DNA of 64,000 bases from Nitrospira sp. (GTDB lineage: Bacteria > Nitrospirota > Nitrospiria > Nitrospirales > Nitrospiraceae), in assembly GCA_005239465.1 (NCBI GenBank), contig SPAW01000005.1, forward strand, positions 1 to 64,000. Reading direction: 5' to 3'. Made by a program: the position numbers and the translations under genes. Every line of letters starts with the position of its first letter. Position 1 is the stretch's first letter. Below the pieces are notes generated by a model. It made no database searches and was not told the DNA's origin. It saw only the letters and a list, made by a program, of their open reading frames with translations. Shown in pieces: positions 1 to 9,150 of the stretch.

Positions 1-30
1 GTGAGGCGGGCAAAACAGGGGAGGCCGATT

Positions 31-3000
31 ATGAGGGGTTATGTGTTTCAACCAACGTGTAGGCGGCGTCGTACGGGGTTGGCGCTGATGCTGCAGAGTG
101 TCCTGCTGGCCACCAGTCTGGTGGCTACACCATGGCTGTTTGCGGCGGGAACAGTAGAGGAGTCCCATCAAGGGCACGCCTCTCCAGTCGCGATGCCTGG
201 ATGGACCCAGCAATTGAAGGGGCAGACCATCCTCGAGGATACGATTGAGGGTCGGCCTGACCGCTCGGGGAATATGGAGAGGCAACACCATCGTCTGATG
301 GAGAAGCTCGAACAGCAGGCGCAGAAAGATGCAAAGGCACAGCAGACGTCCGGGGCGTTCAACGAGATTTCGATGATGCACCAGTACATGGGCCAGGATG
401 GCAGCAGCTTCCTGCTCATGTCGGATGCGTCCAAGGGTGAGCCGGTGCTGGCAGCGGGCGGGAAGTGTCCCGCCGGTGTGCCAACCAAGCAGTACGACGT
501 GTCGATGATCAACATCGAAATCACGTTGAACCGTTGGCTCGATTTTTATCCGGGCTACATGTACGTGCTGACACAGGACCTCGACAAGGTTCGCGGCGAG
601 GAAGCCAAGAACAAAGAGGCTCGCGAAAAGGATGGCTTTGATCCAGGAGCCGTGTCTACCGGGTTGCAGGGCGATATGATTCAGCCCTTGGTCCTTCGCG
701 CCAATCAGGGTGAGTGCGTAAAAATGACCCTCCGCAACCAGATGGAGAGCGAGGATGGCAGTCTATTCATCAGCGCCTCCAGCATGATCGTAAGCGCGAC
801 CGGCAAACCGGCCCTGACGACGAATCCTGAGTCCATCGTGGCTCCTGGCAAAGCGCAGGAGTTCGAGTGGTACATCCACCCGCAGATGCAGGAGGGCGTT
901 CGGCAGTTCCATTCCTACAGCCATGACCGTGAGTTGACCGTGATGGGTCTCTTCGGCGCCTTTATCGTGGAACCGAAGGGGGCCAAGTACCTCGATCCGC
1001 TGGGCACCGGCGCGGCGCCCGAGACGAAAAGCGGCTGGCAGGTGAATATCGATAACGGGTCCGGACCCGACTTCCGTGAGTTCGTGTTGTTCTATCACGA
1101 GATCGGCGATGAAGCCTTCCGCCCATTGAATAAGAAGGGCGATTTCCTCCCGCAGCGCGATCCGTTGACCGACGCCTATCGTCCGGGTGGCCGCGCGATC
1201 AATTATCGCAGCGAGCCGTTCGGCATCGACCAGATGCATCTGCAGCACGAGTATTTTGGGTTTGAGGATGAGTCGATGGCCTACAGCGCCTATACCTTCG
1301 GCGACGTGCCGACGACGATTCCTCGCGGGTATATGGGCGATCCGGTCAAGTGGCGGCTGGTCCATGGTGGTTCGGAAGTGTTCCACTCCCACCATCCGCA
1401 CAGCGGAACGATCCGCTGGCAGAGGAGCCCGCGCGCCGATCAACAGGAGCATTGGTTCCTGGGACAGGATGGGCCGGTGAAGTATCCGGTGGTTCGAACG
1501 AAGTCCGATCGCGTGGACGTGGAAGTCATCGGTCCGTCTGAAGCCTTGGACCTCGAGCCGGAATGCGGTGGCGGTGGTTGCCAGCACCTGGCCGGTGAGT
1601 TCCTCTTCCATTGCCACGTCGCGCACCATTATGTGGCGGGGATGTGGGGCTACGCCCGGTTCTACAACACGCTGCAAGCCGCCGGTGCGCACACTGACAC
1701 GATGCCGGATCTGCGTGAATTGCCGGATCGACAGGGCCGGATGAAGCTCGGCGTGTCGTCCGACAAGCTGATCGGGACGACGGTCGATTGGTTCGGGAAG
1801 ACGTTCAAGATTGTCGACAAGAGCCAGAAGACCAACTGGAAGTCCGATCCGATCGTCGTCAATATCAAAGATTGGGTCGAAATGTTTGTCCCGGCGCAGG
1901 GTCAGCCCGGTCACACGAACGATGAGAAGGGCCAGATCATGGCCTACGATTCGACTGTGTGGGACTGGAAGTGGGATGGCAACATTGCCAGGGGCGAGCG
2001 GGAAAGTACCGCACAGTATCCCAAGTATACCTGGGCGGCGAAGTGGGATGACTCGACCAGACCGGCCATTCTCTTCGATCCGACGACGGCCAAGATGTCC
2101 TGGCCGCTCTTCAAGCCGCATTTCGGCAAGCGGGTGCCGTTCTCGGCGAATCACAACGGCGCCCCCTGGCTGGAGCCGATTCACCAGGATGCCAATGGTG
2201 AACGAACCTCCGAGCCGGCCATGCCGGGCGAGCAGGGCCGATGGAGTCTCTGCCCCGACAATGCCAACCGGAAGCATTACAACATCCACTTCGTCCGCAT
2301 GCCGATTACTCTGGCCAAGAAGCAGGGGAAAGAGCCGGCCATGGTCGACAAGGACGGCTTGATCTATGTGCTTCACGAAGAAGAACGGCTGACCAGAGGG
2401 AACGACGACCTGAAACTTCCGGCCGTCATCCGCGCGAATGTGTATGATTGCGTGGACCTGTTGCTGACGAGCGAATGGGACGACGACGATTACACGAATT
2501 TCCAGTCGTCCAAGATCAACATCCATCCCCACTTTTTCCAGTTCGACACAGGGAACTCGGATGGCGTGATCTCCGGCTTCGAGTATGAAATGTCGGTGCG
2601 ACCGTTCACCATGTGGGGGAAGAAGACCAAGCATGGGTTGCCGGCGCCGATGGTGGCGAAGCTGAAAGACGCCGCGAAGGCTGGTGCTTCATCCATCAAG
2701 ATTCAGATGGCGCCGGGCGCCACACCGTTCCATGTGAACACCGAGTTGATGGTCGGGATGGACTGTTTGGAAAAGGGGAACGATCCGACGGCCTCATTGC
2801 CGCGGGACAAGAGCTGTCAGGAAGTGGCCCGTATCAAGGATATCAAGGGCGAGGTGGTGACATTCTTCAAGCCGTTGAAGCACAACCACCCGGCGGGCGA
2901 TCTCGCGTCGCCGGAGTTCGTGCGCTATCGGTGGTGGGTAGATGTCGACATGGGGACCGTGTTCTGGCACGACCACGCGTTTGGCGCAACGACCTGGCCG

Positions 3001-4971
3001 CATGGCGGGTTCGGCGTGACGATCGTGGAACCGTTCGGGTCCACCTATCACGATCCGAAGAACGGGAAGCTGGTGTACAGCGGTCCCATTGCCGATATCC
3101 ATAGCAACGAGCCGATCGGAGCCGGCGTCAGCGGGAGCTTCCGTGAGTTGATGGTGTCGATCCACGACACCGTTCCGCACACGGTGAACACCATCGAGGC
3201 GGGCAACCCCCCAGGGCAGCCCGTCGAAGTGGCGCTGGAGGCCGGCAAGACCGTGTCCTTCCAGATGCCGGACAAGATCATGGCGGCGCCGAACAAGTAC
3301 ATCAACGGCGGGACGCATACGACGGGCAGCGGCTTCAACTTCCGCGCGGCACCGTTTGCACAGCGCCTGTCCAACAATCCGGATACGTCACTGCTGTTCA
3401 GCAGCGCGATCCATGGCGATCCTGGCACGCCACTCTTGCGGGCGTATACAGGGGACACCATGGTGTTCCGTCTGTTGCACCAGCTGATGAACGAGTCGCA
3501 CGTCTGGACCATTTCAGGCCATACCTTCCTCACGGAACGGTATGCGGCAGATGCCAATCGGAAAAACTCGATTCACATCGGGATCGCCGAGCGATATGAC
3601 CTCGTGACCAAGGCCGGAGGATTCCAGGGCATGCCGGGCGACTACATCCACTTCAACGGCCGAACGTCACACTTCGCCGAAGGGGGATGGGGGTTGATCC
3701 GTGTGCTCGACAAGGAAGCGGCGGATCTGAAGCCGCTGCCCAGAGGGACCAACCCTCTCGGAATTCCAGTCACCCCGAGTTCCGTCTGTCCGGCCGATGC
3801 CCCGGTGAAGAGTTTCAACGTCGTGTCGTTGGACCGTCCGTTGAAGCTCCACCCGAAGGCGCCGGATGTGATCGAGGTGGACTTCGAGCGCAAGATCGAA
3901 ATGACGGTGCCGGAAGGCAAGATCTACGCGCTTGAAGAGGAAGCGACCACGGTGGCGGGCAATGTGATGCCGAATCCGCTCACGTTGCGTGCCAATCTGG
4001 GCGACTGCATCAAGGTCAATCTGAAAAACAAGATGAAGGCAAGCCGGGCGTCCTTCTTTGCGCCGGGCCTGGCCTTCGATCCGAAAGACAGCCTGGGCCT
4101 GAACGTCGGGAACAACCCCGGCGATCAGACGATTGCTCCGGGCGAAAGCCGCACCTACACCTATTACGCGCATCCGGCGAACAAGGAAACGACGTCGCTG
4201 GTGTGGGATGGTGGGAACATCGTCGTGAATCCTCGGAACGGATTGTACGGAGCGATCATTGTCGGCCCGAGGGGATCGCAATATCGTGATCCTGTCACCG
4301 GTGCCGACATTTCGCAGAAGAACTCTTGGAGAGCTGACGTCATCGTCGATACCGGCTTGCCTGAGAACGTGGGCAAGCGGAACTATCGTGACGTGGCCCT
4401 GTTCTTCCAGGACGAGGACAACATCATCGGGACCTCGTTCATGCCGTACGTGCAAAACGTGGCCGGGCTGACGTCGGTCAACTATCGCGCGGAACCGTAC
4501 AAGTTCCGTGAGGAGCAAGGCTGCTCGCTGGGCAAGATTTTCCAGCCCTGCGTTGTGGACAAGCCCGAAGATCCGGCGACGCCTCTGATCGAGGCGCATG
4601 CCGGTGACGCGATTCGTATTCATGTGATCGGCGCGAACAGCGAGCAGAACGGGATGTTCGGGGTCGAAGGCCATGAGTGGCCGATCGAGCCCTATATGCC
4701 GGGCGCCGATATGATCAGCGTGGTGGAGTATGCCGGGTCCGAGATCCTCGATATCTTCATCCGTGGCGGTGCGGGCGGACCGTATCGTCAGGTGGGGGAC
4801 TTCGTGTGGTCCAATGCGCGGTTGCCCTACACGCAATCCGGGCAATGGGGCTACCTCCGTGTGTTGCCGGTTGGCGATTCACGGATCCAACCGCTCGGTG
4901 CCTCCTCTATGGGTGCCAAGCGTGCGAACGCGCAGCCCGAGCCGAGAGCCATCCCAACGGCGATGAAGTAA
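31..4971 (+). CDS. Giant multidomain multicopper oxidase, exported
   Basis: A protein of about 1646 aa with a basic, hydrophobic N-terminal signal peptide ending near FAAG. Several cupredoxin domains in tandem carry copper-ligand motifs: H452-S-H454-H455-P-H457, a type-1 style HCH (527-529) followed by HH (532-533) and M538, HPH (832-834), HDH (980-982), and further His near 1157-1230. I chose the ATG at 31 rather than the GTG at 1 because GGGGAGG lies 6 nt before it and the signal peptide follows. Size and domain number recall MnxG/McoA-type oxidases linked to Mn(II) oxidation; ordinary laccases have about 500 aa. The substrate (Mn, Fe, Cu or organic) is unknown. It heads a cluster of unusual metal and oxygenase genes and is followed by a terminator-like hairpin. 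Confidence 0.85.
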   Translation: MRGYVFQPTCRRRRTGLALMLQSVLLATSLVATPWLFAAGTVEESHQGHASPVAMPGWTQQLKGQTILEDTIEGRPDRSGNMERQHHRLMEKLEQQAQKDAKAQQTSGAFNEISMMHQYMGQDGSSFLLMSDASKGEPVLAAGGKCPAGVPTKQYDVSMINIEITLNRWLDFYPGYMYVLTQDLDKVRGEEAKNKEAREKDGFDPGAVSTGLQGDMIQPLVLRANQGECVKMTLRNQMESEDGSLFISASSMIVSATGKPALTTNPESIVAPGKAQEFEWYIHPQMQEGVRQFHSYSHDRELTVMGLFGAFIVEPKGAKYLDPLGTGAAPETKSGWQVNIDNGSGPDFREFVLFYHEIGDEAFRPLNKKGDFLPQRDPLTDAYRPGGRAINYRSEPFGIDQMHLQHEYFGFEDESMAYSAYTFGDVPTTIPRGYMGDPVKWRLVHGGSEVFHSHHPHSGTIRWQRSPRADQQEHWFLGQDGPVKYPVVRTKSDRVDVEVIGPSEALDLEPECGGGGCQHLAGEFLFHCHVAHHYVAGMWGYARFYNTLQAAGAHTDTMPDLRELPDRQGRMKLGVSSDKLIGTTVDWFGKTFKIVDKSQKTNWKSDPIVVNIKDWVEMFVPAQGQPGHTNDEKGQIMAYDSTVWDWKWDGNIARGERESTAQYPKYTWAAKWDDSTRPAILFDPTTAKMSWPLFKPHFGKRVPFSANHNGAPWLEPIHQDANGERTSEPAMPGEQGRWSLCPDNANRKHYNIHFVRMPITLAKKQGKEPAMVDKDGLIYVLHEEERLTRGNDDLKLPAVIRANVYDCVDLLLTSEWDDDDYTNFQSSKINIHPHFFQFDTGNSDGVISGFEYEMSVRPFTMWGKKTKHGLPAPMVAKLKDAAKAGASSIKIQMAPGATPFHVNTELMVGMDCLEKGNDPTASLPRDKSCQEVARIKDIKGEVVTFFKPLKHNHPAGDLASPEFVRYRWWVDVDMGTVFWHDHAFGATTWPHGGFGVTIVEPFGSTYHDPKNGKLVYSGPIADIHSNEPIGAGVSGSFRELMVSIHDTVPHTVNTIEAGNPPGQPVEVALEAGKTVSFQMPDKIMAAPNKYINGGTHTTGSGFNFRAAPFAQRLSNNPDTSLLFSSAIHGDPGTPLLRAYTGDTMVFRLLHQLMNESHVWTISGHTFLTERYAADANRKNSIHIGIAERYDLVTKAGGFQGMPGDYIHFNGRTSHFAEGGWGLIRVLDKEAADLKPLPRGTNPLGIPVTPSSVCPADAPVKSFNVVSLDRPLKLHPKAPDVIEVDFERKIEMTVPEGKIYALEEEATTVAGNVMPNPLTLRANLGDCIKVNLKNKMKASRASFFAPGLAFDPKDSLGLNVGNNPGDQTIAPGESRTYTYYAHPANKETTSLVWDGGNIVVNPRNGLYGAIIVGPRGSQYRDPVTGADISQKNSWRADVIVDTGLPENVGKRNYRDVALFFQDEDNIIGTSFMPYVQNVAGLTSVNYRAEPYKFREEQGCSLGKIFQPCVVDKPEDPATPLIEAHAGDAIRIHVIGANSEQNGMFGVEGHEWPIEPYMPGADMISVVEYAGSEILDIFIRGGAGGPYRQVGDFVWSNARLPYTQSGQWGYLRVLPVGDSRIQPLGASSMGAKRANAQPEPRAIPTAMK

Positions 4972-4998
4972 GCGAATTGGACATGGTGTAACACCTGG

Positions 4999-5042
4999 TG
5001 GGGGAGCTGCCTGTAACACGTAGCTCCCCCATCTGTGTTTTT
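4999..5042 (+). terminator. Rho-independent terminator after the multicopper oxidase
   Basis: A perfect 10-bp stem (TGGGGGAGCT at 4999-5008 pairing with AGCTCCCCCA at 5022-5031) with a 13-nt loop is followed by a T-rich stretch (5036-5042). It starts 28 nt after the oxidase stop codon, so that gene may be transcribed partly separately from the genes downstream. Confidence 0.7.
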
Positions 5043-5048
5043 GAAGAG

Positions 5049-5117
5049 CTGAGCGTGTATTTCGTGAAGCGCAAGCTGATTCAGGAGTTGCTCGCGAGAT
5101 ACGAACGACGAGAGACG
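5049..5117 (+). repeat. Intergenic palindromic repeat of the GTGAAGCG family
   Basis: The spacer contains CGTGAAGCGCAAGC and then CGCGAGATACGAACGACGAG. The same word families recur between other gene pairs in this window (6971, 17882, 40020, 41500). It ends just before the ribosome-binding site of the next gene. Confidence 0.55.
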
Positions 5118-5134
5118 AAGAGGGAACCGGAGCG

Positions 5135-6049
5135 ATGAAGATGATGATGAGGATTCTGGTGGTGGGGTTGATGGCGGTGTGTCTCAGCGTTTCCGCCTTT
5201 GCCTATGAAGAAGTGACCATGACGGATGGTGGAAGTTTATCCGGAACGGTGAGGCTCGCCGGCAAGGCGCCGAAACCCAAAGGGTACAACCTCGTCACGT
5301 TTCCCGACCCCGTGTATTGCGGGCGGATCTCCGACGGACGAGGCTGGCGTCTCTTGCAAACATTTCACGTCGGAACCAGTCATGCGTTTCAGGACGTCGT
5401 CGTGATGATCGAGGGGATCGAGAAAGGAAAGAAGTTTGAATTCAAAGCCCCGCGGATCGAGGCGATCGATTGTATGTTCAAGCCATTCACCACCGTCGTC
5501 TGGGATCGTCACCCGGTGGAAGTGGTCAACATGGATCCCGTGATGCACGACATTCAGGCCTACGAGACCTCCAATCTCGGTCCGCGGGTCCTCTTCAACG
5601 TGCCGCTGCCGATGAACCCTTTGCATCCGCGGGAAATGAATCATGCGGCGCAATATCACGGGCACTTAGCCGGCCAGCCGATGACACAAACGGTGCACAT
5701 GACCAAAGGACGGCGGGTCTTCGTCATGCAGTGCGGGTTCCATGCTTATATGGAAAGTTGGGGCATCGCGGTCGATGACCCGTACTATGCCGTGACGGAT
5801 CAGGACGGCCGATTCGAGATTGCGGACATTCCACCTGGAACGTACCACGTGACGGTCTGGCATCCAATGGCCGGGGCAAAAGAATACGACGTCACGGTCG
5901 ATCCGAAGGGAGAGAACATCCTGAATGTGTCGATGGATGTGCCGACCGGGCGGCTCTATGCGAATGAGGCGGTCGAGAATCCTCGGTTCGGATTGGGACT
6001 GATGAAAGGTCAGCCGATTATGCCGACGCTGGAACGACAGACGTATTGA
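5135..6049 (+). CDS. Exported cupredoxin-like protein with a carboxypeptidase-regulatory-like domain
   Basis: A 304-aa protein with a clean signal peptide cleaved near AFA. The middle part has a plastocyanin-like look: an early His in a VMHDIQAYE context and, about 70 residues later, a Cys-Gly-Phe-His-Ala-Tyr-Met segment that could supply the Cys, His and Met ligands of a type-1 copper site. The C-terminal part, from about residue 218, resembles a carboxypeptidase regulatory-like beta sandwich (DGRFEIADIPPGTY). A GGAG precedes the ATG. Its place directly after the giant multicopper oxidase suggests a periplasmic electron-transfer or assembly partner. The copper site is inferred from the motif only. 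Confidence 0.7.
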   Translation: MKMMMRILVVGLMAVCLSVSAFAYEEVTMTDGGSLSGTVRLAGKAPKPKGYNLVTFPDPVYCGRISDGRGWRLLQTFHVGTSHAFQDVVVMIEGIEKGKKFEFKAPRIEAIDCMFKPFTTVVWDRHPVEVVNMDPVMHDIQAYETSNLGPRVLFNVPLPMNPLHPREMNHAAQYHGHLAGQPMTQTVHMTKGRRVFVMQCGFHAYMESWGIAVDDPYYAVTDQDGRFEIADIPPGTYHVTVWHPMAGAKEYDVTVDPKGENILNVSMDVPTGRLYANEAVENPRFGLGLMKGQPIMPTLERQTY

Positions 6050-6085
6050 GCCATTGAGTCATTGATCCATTGGATCATTGATTCC
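6047..6085 (+). repeat. CATTGA/TGATCC palindromic spacer
   Basis: An iterated CATTGA-type sequence built round TGATCC-ATT-GGATCA fills most of the 50-nt spacer. Its first bases form the TGA stop of the preceding gene. Confidence 0.5.
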
Positions 6086-6099
6086 GGAGCAATGGTGCC

Positions 6100-6981
6100 A
6101 TGAACAAATGGATAAATGTTTCAATCCAGGCGTTGGTTATGGTGACTGCTGCCACACTTGTCTGCGCTGTGGCGCCGGCGTTGGCCGACCACGAATCGTC
6201 GAAGCAGCCTCCGTTGTGGACAACGCTCGATGAAGCGGAGCGTTTGGCGACGATTGAAGTTCCCGAGGGAATGGCGCTCGTGCCCGCCGGGGAGTTCCTC
6301 ATGGGGAGCGATCCGCAGAAGGATCGAGCCGCAGGCCCGCAAGAATTCCCGCAGCATCGGGTCTATCTCGATGCGTTCACGATCGATCGTTACGAAGTGT
6401 CGAATGTGGAATATCTGCGATTCGTGCTGGCAACCGGAATGGACTGGCCGAAATTTTGGCGGGAGAGTCCGTTTCCGGAGAAGGCCGCGCTCCACCCGGT
6501 GATCAATGTTAGTTGGCATGAAGCTGATGCCTACTGTCGATGGGCCGGCAAGCGGCTACCCACTGAAGCGGAATGGGAAAAAGCGGCGCGCGGCGAGGAC
6601 GGACGGATCTTCCCCTGGGGCGACGAACCGGCGGGATGGATCAAGAGTAACATCGCGCATCCAGGGTCGAAGCGCGGATTCAAGTATCCGCCGCTCGCCA
6701 ACGTCAATCGGTATGACAAGGGCGCGAGTCCATATGGCGTCTATCAGATGGCGGGCAACGTCAGCGAATGGGTGGCCGACTGGTTCGATCCCGAATATTA
6801 CCGGCGCGGCCACAATGAGAGTCCTCAGGGACCCGAATCGGGAGATCTCAAAGTCTTCCGCGGCGGGTCCTGGAATGAAGATCCGGAGGTCGCCCGTTCC
6901 GCCGGCCGTAATGCCGGTCCGCCGGACCGGCGGAGTTATTTGACAGGGTTTCGATGCGCCCAAAGTGAACGTGACTCGTGA
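6100..6981 (+). CDS. Exported SUMF1-fold (formylglycine-generating-enzyme-like) protein, copy 1
   Basis: A 293-aa protein with a signal peptide (cleavage near ALA) and a full SUMF1 domain. Landmarks are VPAGEFLMGSD, the YEVSNVEY segment, WAGKRLPTEAEWEKAARG, FPWGDE and a C-terminal FRGGSW...GFRCA block. True formylglycine-generating enzymes have two catalytic cysteines just after GGS; here that stretch (RGGSWNEDPEV) has none, so sulfatase maturation is unlikely. SUMF1-fold proteins without those cysteines occur beside copper enzymes (NirV next to NirK), which makes a structural or assembly role for the neighbouring multicopper oxidase plausible. It is paralogous to the next gene. The last codons and stop run into a palindromic repeat. 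Confidence 0.82.
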   Translation: MNKWINVSIQALVMVTAATLVCAVAPALADHESSKQPPLWTTLDEAERLATIEVPEGMALVPAGEFLMGSDPQKDRAAGPQEFPQHRVYLDAFTIDRYEVSNVEYLRFVLATGMDWPKFWRESPFPEKAALHPVINVSWHEADAYCRWAGKRLPTEAEWEKAARGEDGRIFPWGDEPAGWIKSNIAHPGSKRGFKYPPLANVNRYDKGASPYGVYQMAGNVSEWVADWFDPEYYRRGHNESPQGPESGDLKVFRGGSWNEDPEVARSAGRNAGPPDRRSYLTGFRCAQSERDS

Positions 6982-7063
6982 AGCGTGAAGCGCAAGCAGA
7001 GGTGCAAGATTACACAGAGCTTTCGCGATTGACACTTCACGAAAAACGCTTCACGAACGACGG
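6971..7063 (+). repeat. Intergenic palindrome, GTGAAGCG family
   Basis: A left arm with GTGAAGCGTGAAGCGCAAGC is matched by a right arm with CTTCACGAAAAACGCTTCACGAAC. The TGA stop of the upstream gene (6979-6981) lies inside the left arm, and the repeat ends about 10 nt before the GGAGGAGG of the next gene. Confidence 0.7.
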
Positions 7064-7086
7064 TTATTAAAGGAGGAGGCCGAAGT

Positions 7087-8049
7087 ATGGAAAGGAAAGA
7101 GATACCGATGTTCCGGAAGCGGGAGTGGACCGGCAACGCGGTATTGGTCACCGCCGCGTTGCTCATCATGGCTCGCATGGCCTGGGGGCTCGATACGCAA
7201 GACATCGTCGTGGAGTGGACGGAGGCGGGGAAAAAGATCGCAGCAGAACGTGTGGCCAATTGGAAGGCCAAGGATGAGATGGTCTTGGTACCTGCTGGTG
7301 AGTTCGTGATGGGCAGCGACAAAAAGACGGATCGGTTGGCCTATCGGAGCGAGATCCCACAGCGGCGGGTGTATCTAGACGCCTTCGAGATCGGCAAGTA
7401 CGAAGTCACGGCACTGGAATATCTTAAGTTCGTGCTCGCGACGAACCGCTTACCTCAACTGGATTGGCGGTACGACGGCGGGAATTTCCAAGAGGCGATG
7501 GCGCACCATCCCATCATGCACGTGTCCTGGTATGACGCCGATGCCTTCTGCAAGTGGGCGGGCAAGCGGTTGCCGACTGAAGCGGAATGGGAAAAAGCGG
7601 CGCGTGGGGTAGACGGCCGGCTCTTTCCCTGGGGTAAGGAATATGCAGGGCCGACCAGGGCGAATTTCGGGAGAACCAGGCTTTCAGGTCCGGTGCGGGA
7701 TCGCCCGGAGCGGTTGCTGCTCTACCCACCGATTATTTCGGTCGACAAGTATGAGAATGCGGCGAGCCCGTACGGGCTCTACCAGACGATCGGGAATGTG
7801 GCAGAGTGGGTGTCTGATTGGTACGACCAGGGCTATTACAAAACGGCGCCGGACCGGAATCCACAGGGGCCGGAGACCGGCACGCAGAAAGCGTTCCGTG
7901 GCGGTGGGTGGATGGACAGCACGACGACCATGCGGGTGGCCATGCGGAACGGGATCGATCCGAATACCAAGATCAACTGGATGGGATTCCGCTGTGCGCG
8001 AGCAGTCAACAGTCAATTGTCAATGGTCACTGGTGAGGAGGCCCCATGA
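7087..8049 (+). CDS. Exported SUMF1-fold protein, copy 2
   Basis: A 320-aa paralogue of the previous gene with the same landmarks: VPAGEFVMGSD, WAGKRLPTEAEWEKAARG, FPWG and FRGGGW...GFRCAR. It has an N-terminal hydrophobic segment (residues about 15-33) that should export or anchor it. GGAGGAGG 8 nt before the ATG fixes the start. It also lacks cysteines in the GG(S/G)x stretch, so it is probably not a sulfatase activator. The last 15 residues (AVNSQLSMVTGEEAP) are encoded by an intergenic-type repeat, and the stop overlaps the next start as ATGA. It is translationally coupled to the following exported protein. Confidence 0.82.
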   Translation: MERKEIPMFRKREWTGNAVLVTAALLIMARMAWGLDTQDIVVEWTEAGKKIAAERVANWKAKDEMVLVPAGEFVMGSDKKTDRLAYRSEIPQRRVYLDAFEIGKYEVTALEYLKFVLATNRLPQLDWRYDGGNFQEAMAHHPIMHVSWYDADAFCKWAGKRLPTEAEWEKAARGVDGRLFPWGKEYAGPTRANFGRTRLSGPVRDRPERLLLYPPIISVDKYENAASPYGLYQTIGNVAEWVSDWYDQGYYKTAPDRNPQGPETGTQKAFRGGGWMDSTTTMRVAMRNGIDPNTKINWMGFRCARAVNSQLSMVTGEEAP

Positions 8050-9086
8050 CCAATGACGAAATGATGAATCGACTATTCACCATGCTGATGTCTCGGGTCG
8101 GCATAATGTCGGTGCCAGTTGCATGTGTGCTCGCCCTCGTTCTTACGGGCACTGCGCTGGCCGATGGCACACATAGTGGGCATGCGGTTCCCCAACTGTC
8201 TGGCCAGGCTGCGACGACGGTCACGTATGAGGGCAACCGTGTAACGGTGACGTTCGGGCCAGTGGATCTGCCGTCGGAGCATGACGGCGAGCTGGCTGCC
8301 AGCCTGCCGAAGCACATCTTTAAGTTGCCCGACGACATGACGATGGTCGGCTTCCAATCCGCCGTCTTTCTAAAAGATGGGACACCGCTCCCCCGCCAAT
8401 ATCTTCACCACATCCTGCTCATCAACCAAGACAAAGACAGTATCTCGTGCCCGGGCGAGCCGTTGTTTTTCGCCGGCGCCGGTCTGGAGATGACAGCGGC
8501 GCGGTTTCCCTCTGGGTATGGAGTCAAACTCGCCAAGGGGAAGAAACTCATGGCCATTGTCGCCTTCTACCACGGCGTGCCGCCCACGAAGGATGTGATG
8601 GCCAGCTTCACGATGGAGATGGCGCCGAAAGGTACTGCCGTGCAGGCGCTGGATGTGTACCAGGTCGGTGTGAATACGGTCTGTTACAGCCAATTCTCGA
8701 AACGGCGCGCGGACGAAACCGATGAGGGGATCGAGGTCCGGCCGGGCGTACAGGTGGACAAGGCGCCGCTTACGTTTAGAATGGACGGCTGTGTGAAGTT
8801 CGCCTATCCGCACGGGCACGACCAACTGCTGCTGATTGCGTTGGAGAACAAGACGGCGCAGCGGACGCTCCTCCGAACGGTTCCCGACGTGGGGCCTGAT
8901 GGAGCCTTCTTATCATTCCGGCCGCATCAGATTTTTCACAGCGCCCAAGGCTTCCCCGTGAACACCCACGATGCCTATGAAATGGTGATGGTGCATCATC
9001 GCCCGTGGCAGGATCCCAAGCTCAATCACGGCATGGGGAACTATTTGCTCTACATGACGGAGGGTGGGTGTCCGAATAAGCAGTGA
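8046..9086 (+). CDS. Exported protein of unknown function with a HHILL motif
   Basis: A 346-aa protein whose start overlaps the previous stop (ATGA) and has GGAGG upstream. The first 20 residues come from a repeat that recurs at 10550-10605; a cleaner signal peptide begins at the internal Met at 8106 (ending near ALA). In the mature part, a YLHHILLINQ segment, a CPGEPLFF stretch and a late MVMVHHRPW segment give paired histidines. This loosely resembles the Cu-binding HH of ascorbate-dependent copper monooxygenases (PHM type), but I cannot assign the family. Context suggests a periplasmic metalloprotein acting with the multicopper oxidase. Confidence 0.6.
   Translation: MTNDEMMNRLFTMLMSRVGIMSVPVACVLALVLTGTALADGTHSGHAVPQLSGQAATTVTYEGNRVTVTFGPVDLPSEHDGELAASLPKHIFKLPDDMTMVGFQSAVFLKDGTPLPRQYLHHILLINQDKDSISCPGEPLFFAGAGLEMTAARFPSGYGVKLAKGKKLMAIVAFYHGVPPTKDVMASFTMEMAPKGTAVQALDVYQVGVNTVCYSQFSKRRADETDEGIEVRPGVQVDKAPLTFRMDGCVKFAYPHGHDQLLLIALENKTAQRTLLRTVPDVGPDGAFLSFRPHQIFHSAQGFPVNTHDAYEMVMVHHRPWQDPKLNHGMGNYLLYMTEGGCPNKQ
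8047..8102 (+). repeat. Dispersed repeat copy A, inside a gene start
   Basis: These 56 nt match 10550-10605 at roughly 48 positions. Here the repeat encodes the N-terminal residues after the start Met (TNDEMMNRLFTMLMSRVG). The adjoining upstream bases (8010-8035), with GTCAATGGTCACTGG, form part of the inverted arm and encode the end of the previous protein. Confidence 0.65.
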
Positions 9087-9150
9087 CGGACCTGGCAGGC
9101 TGCGGAACAACTATTGTGAGCCCTTTCGAAATCGAGGGAAGGAGGACCCG

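Noticed and set aside
763-2634. Long antisense frame (623 aa) opposite the multicopper oxidase
   Set aside because: Typical of GC-rich genes: the antisense frame is open because of codon bias. Composition is His/Arg-rich without family motifs, and the plus-strand gene has clear copper motifs.
3667-4845. Second long antisense frame (392 aa) in the same gene
   Set aside because: Same reason; no ribosome-binding site, no recognisable domain.
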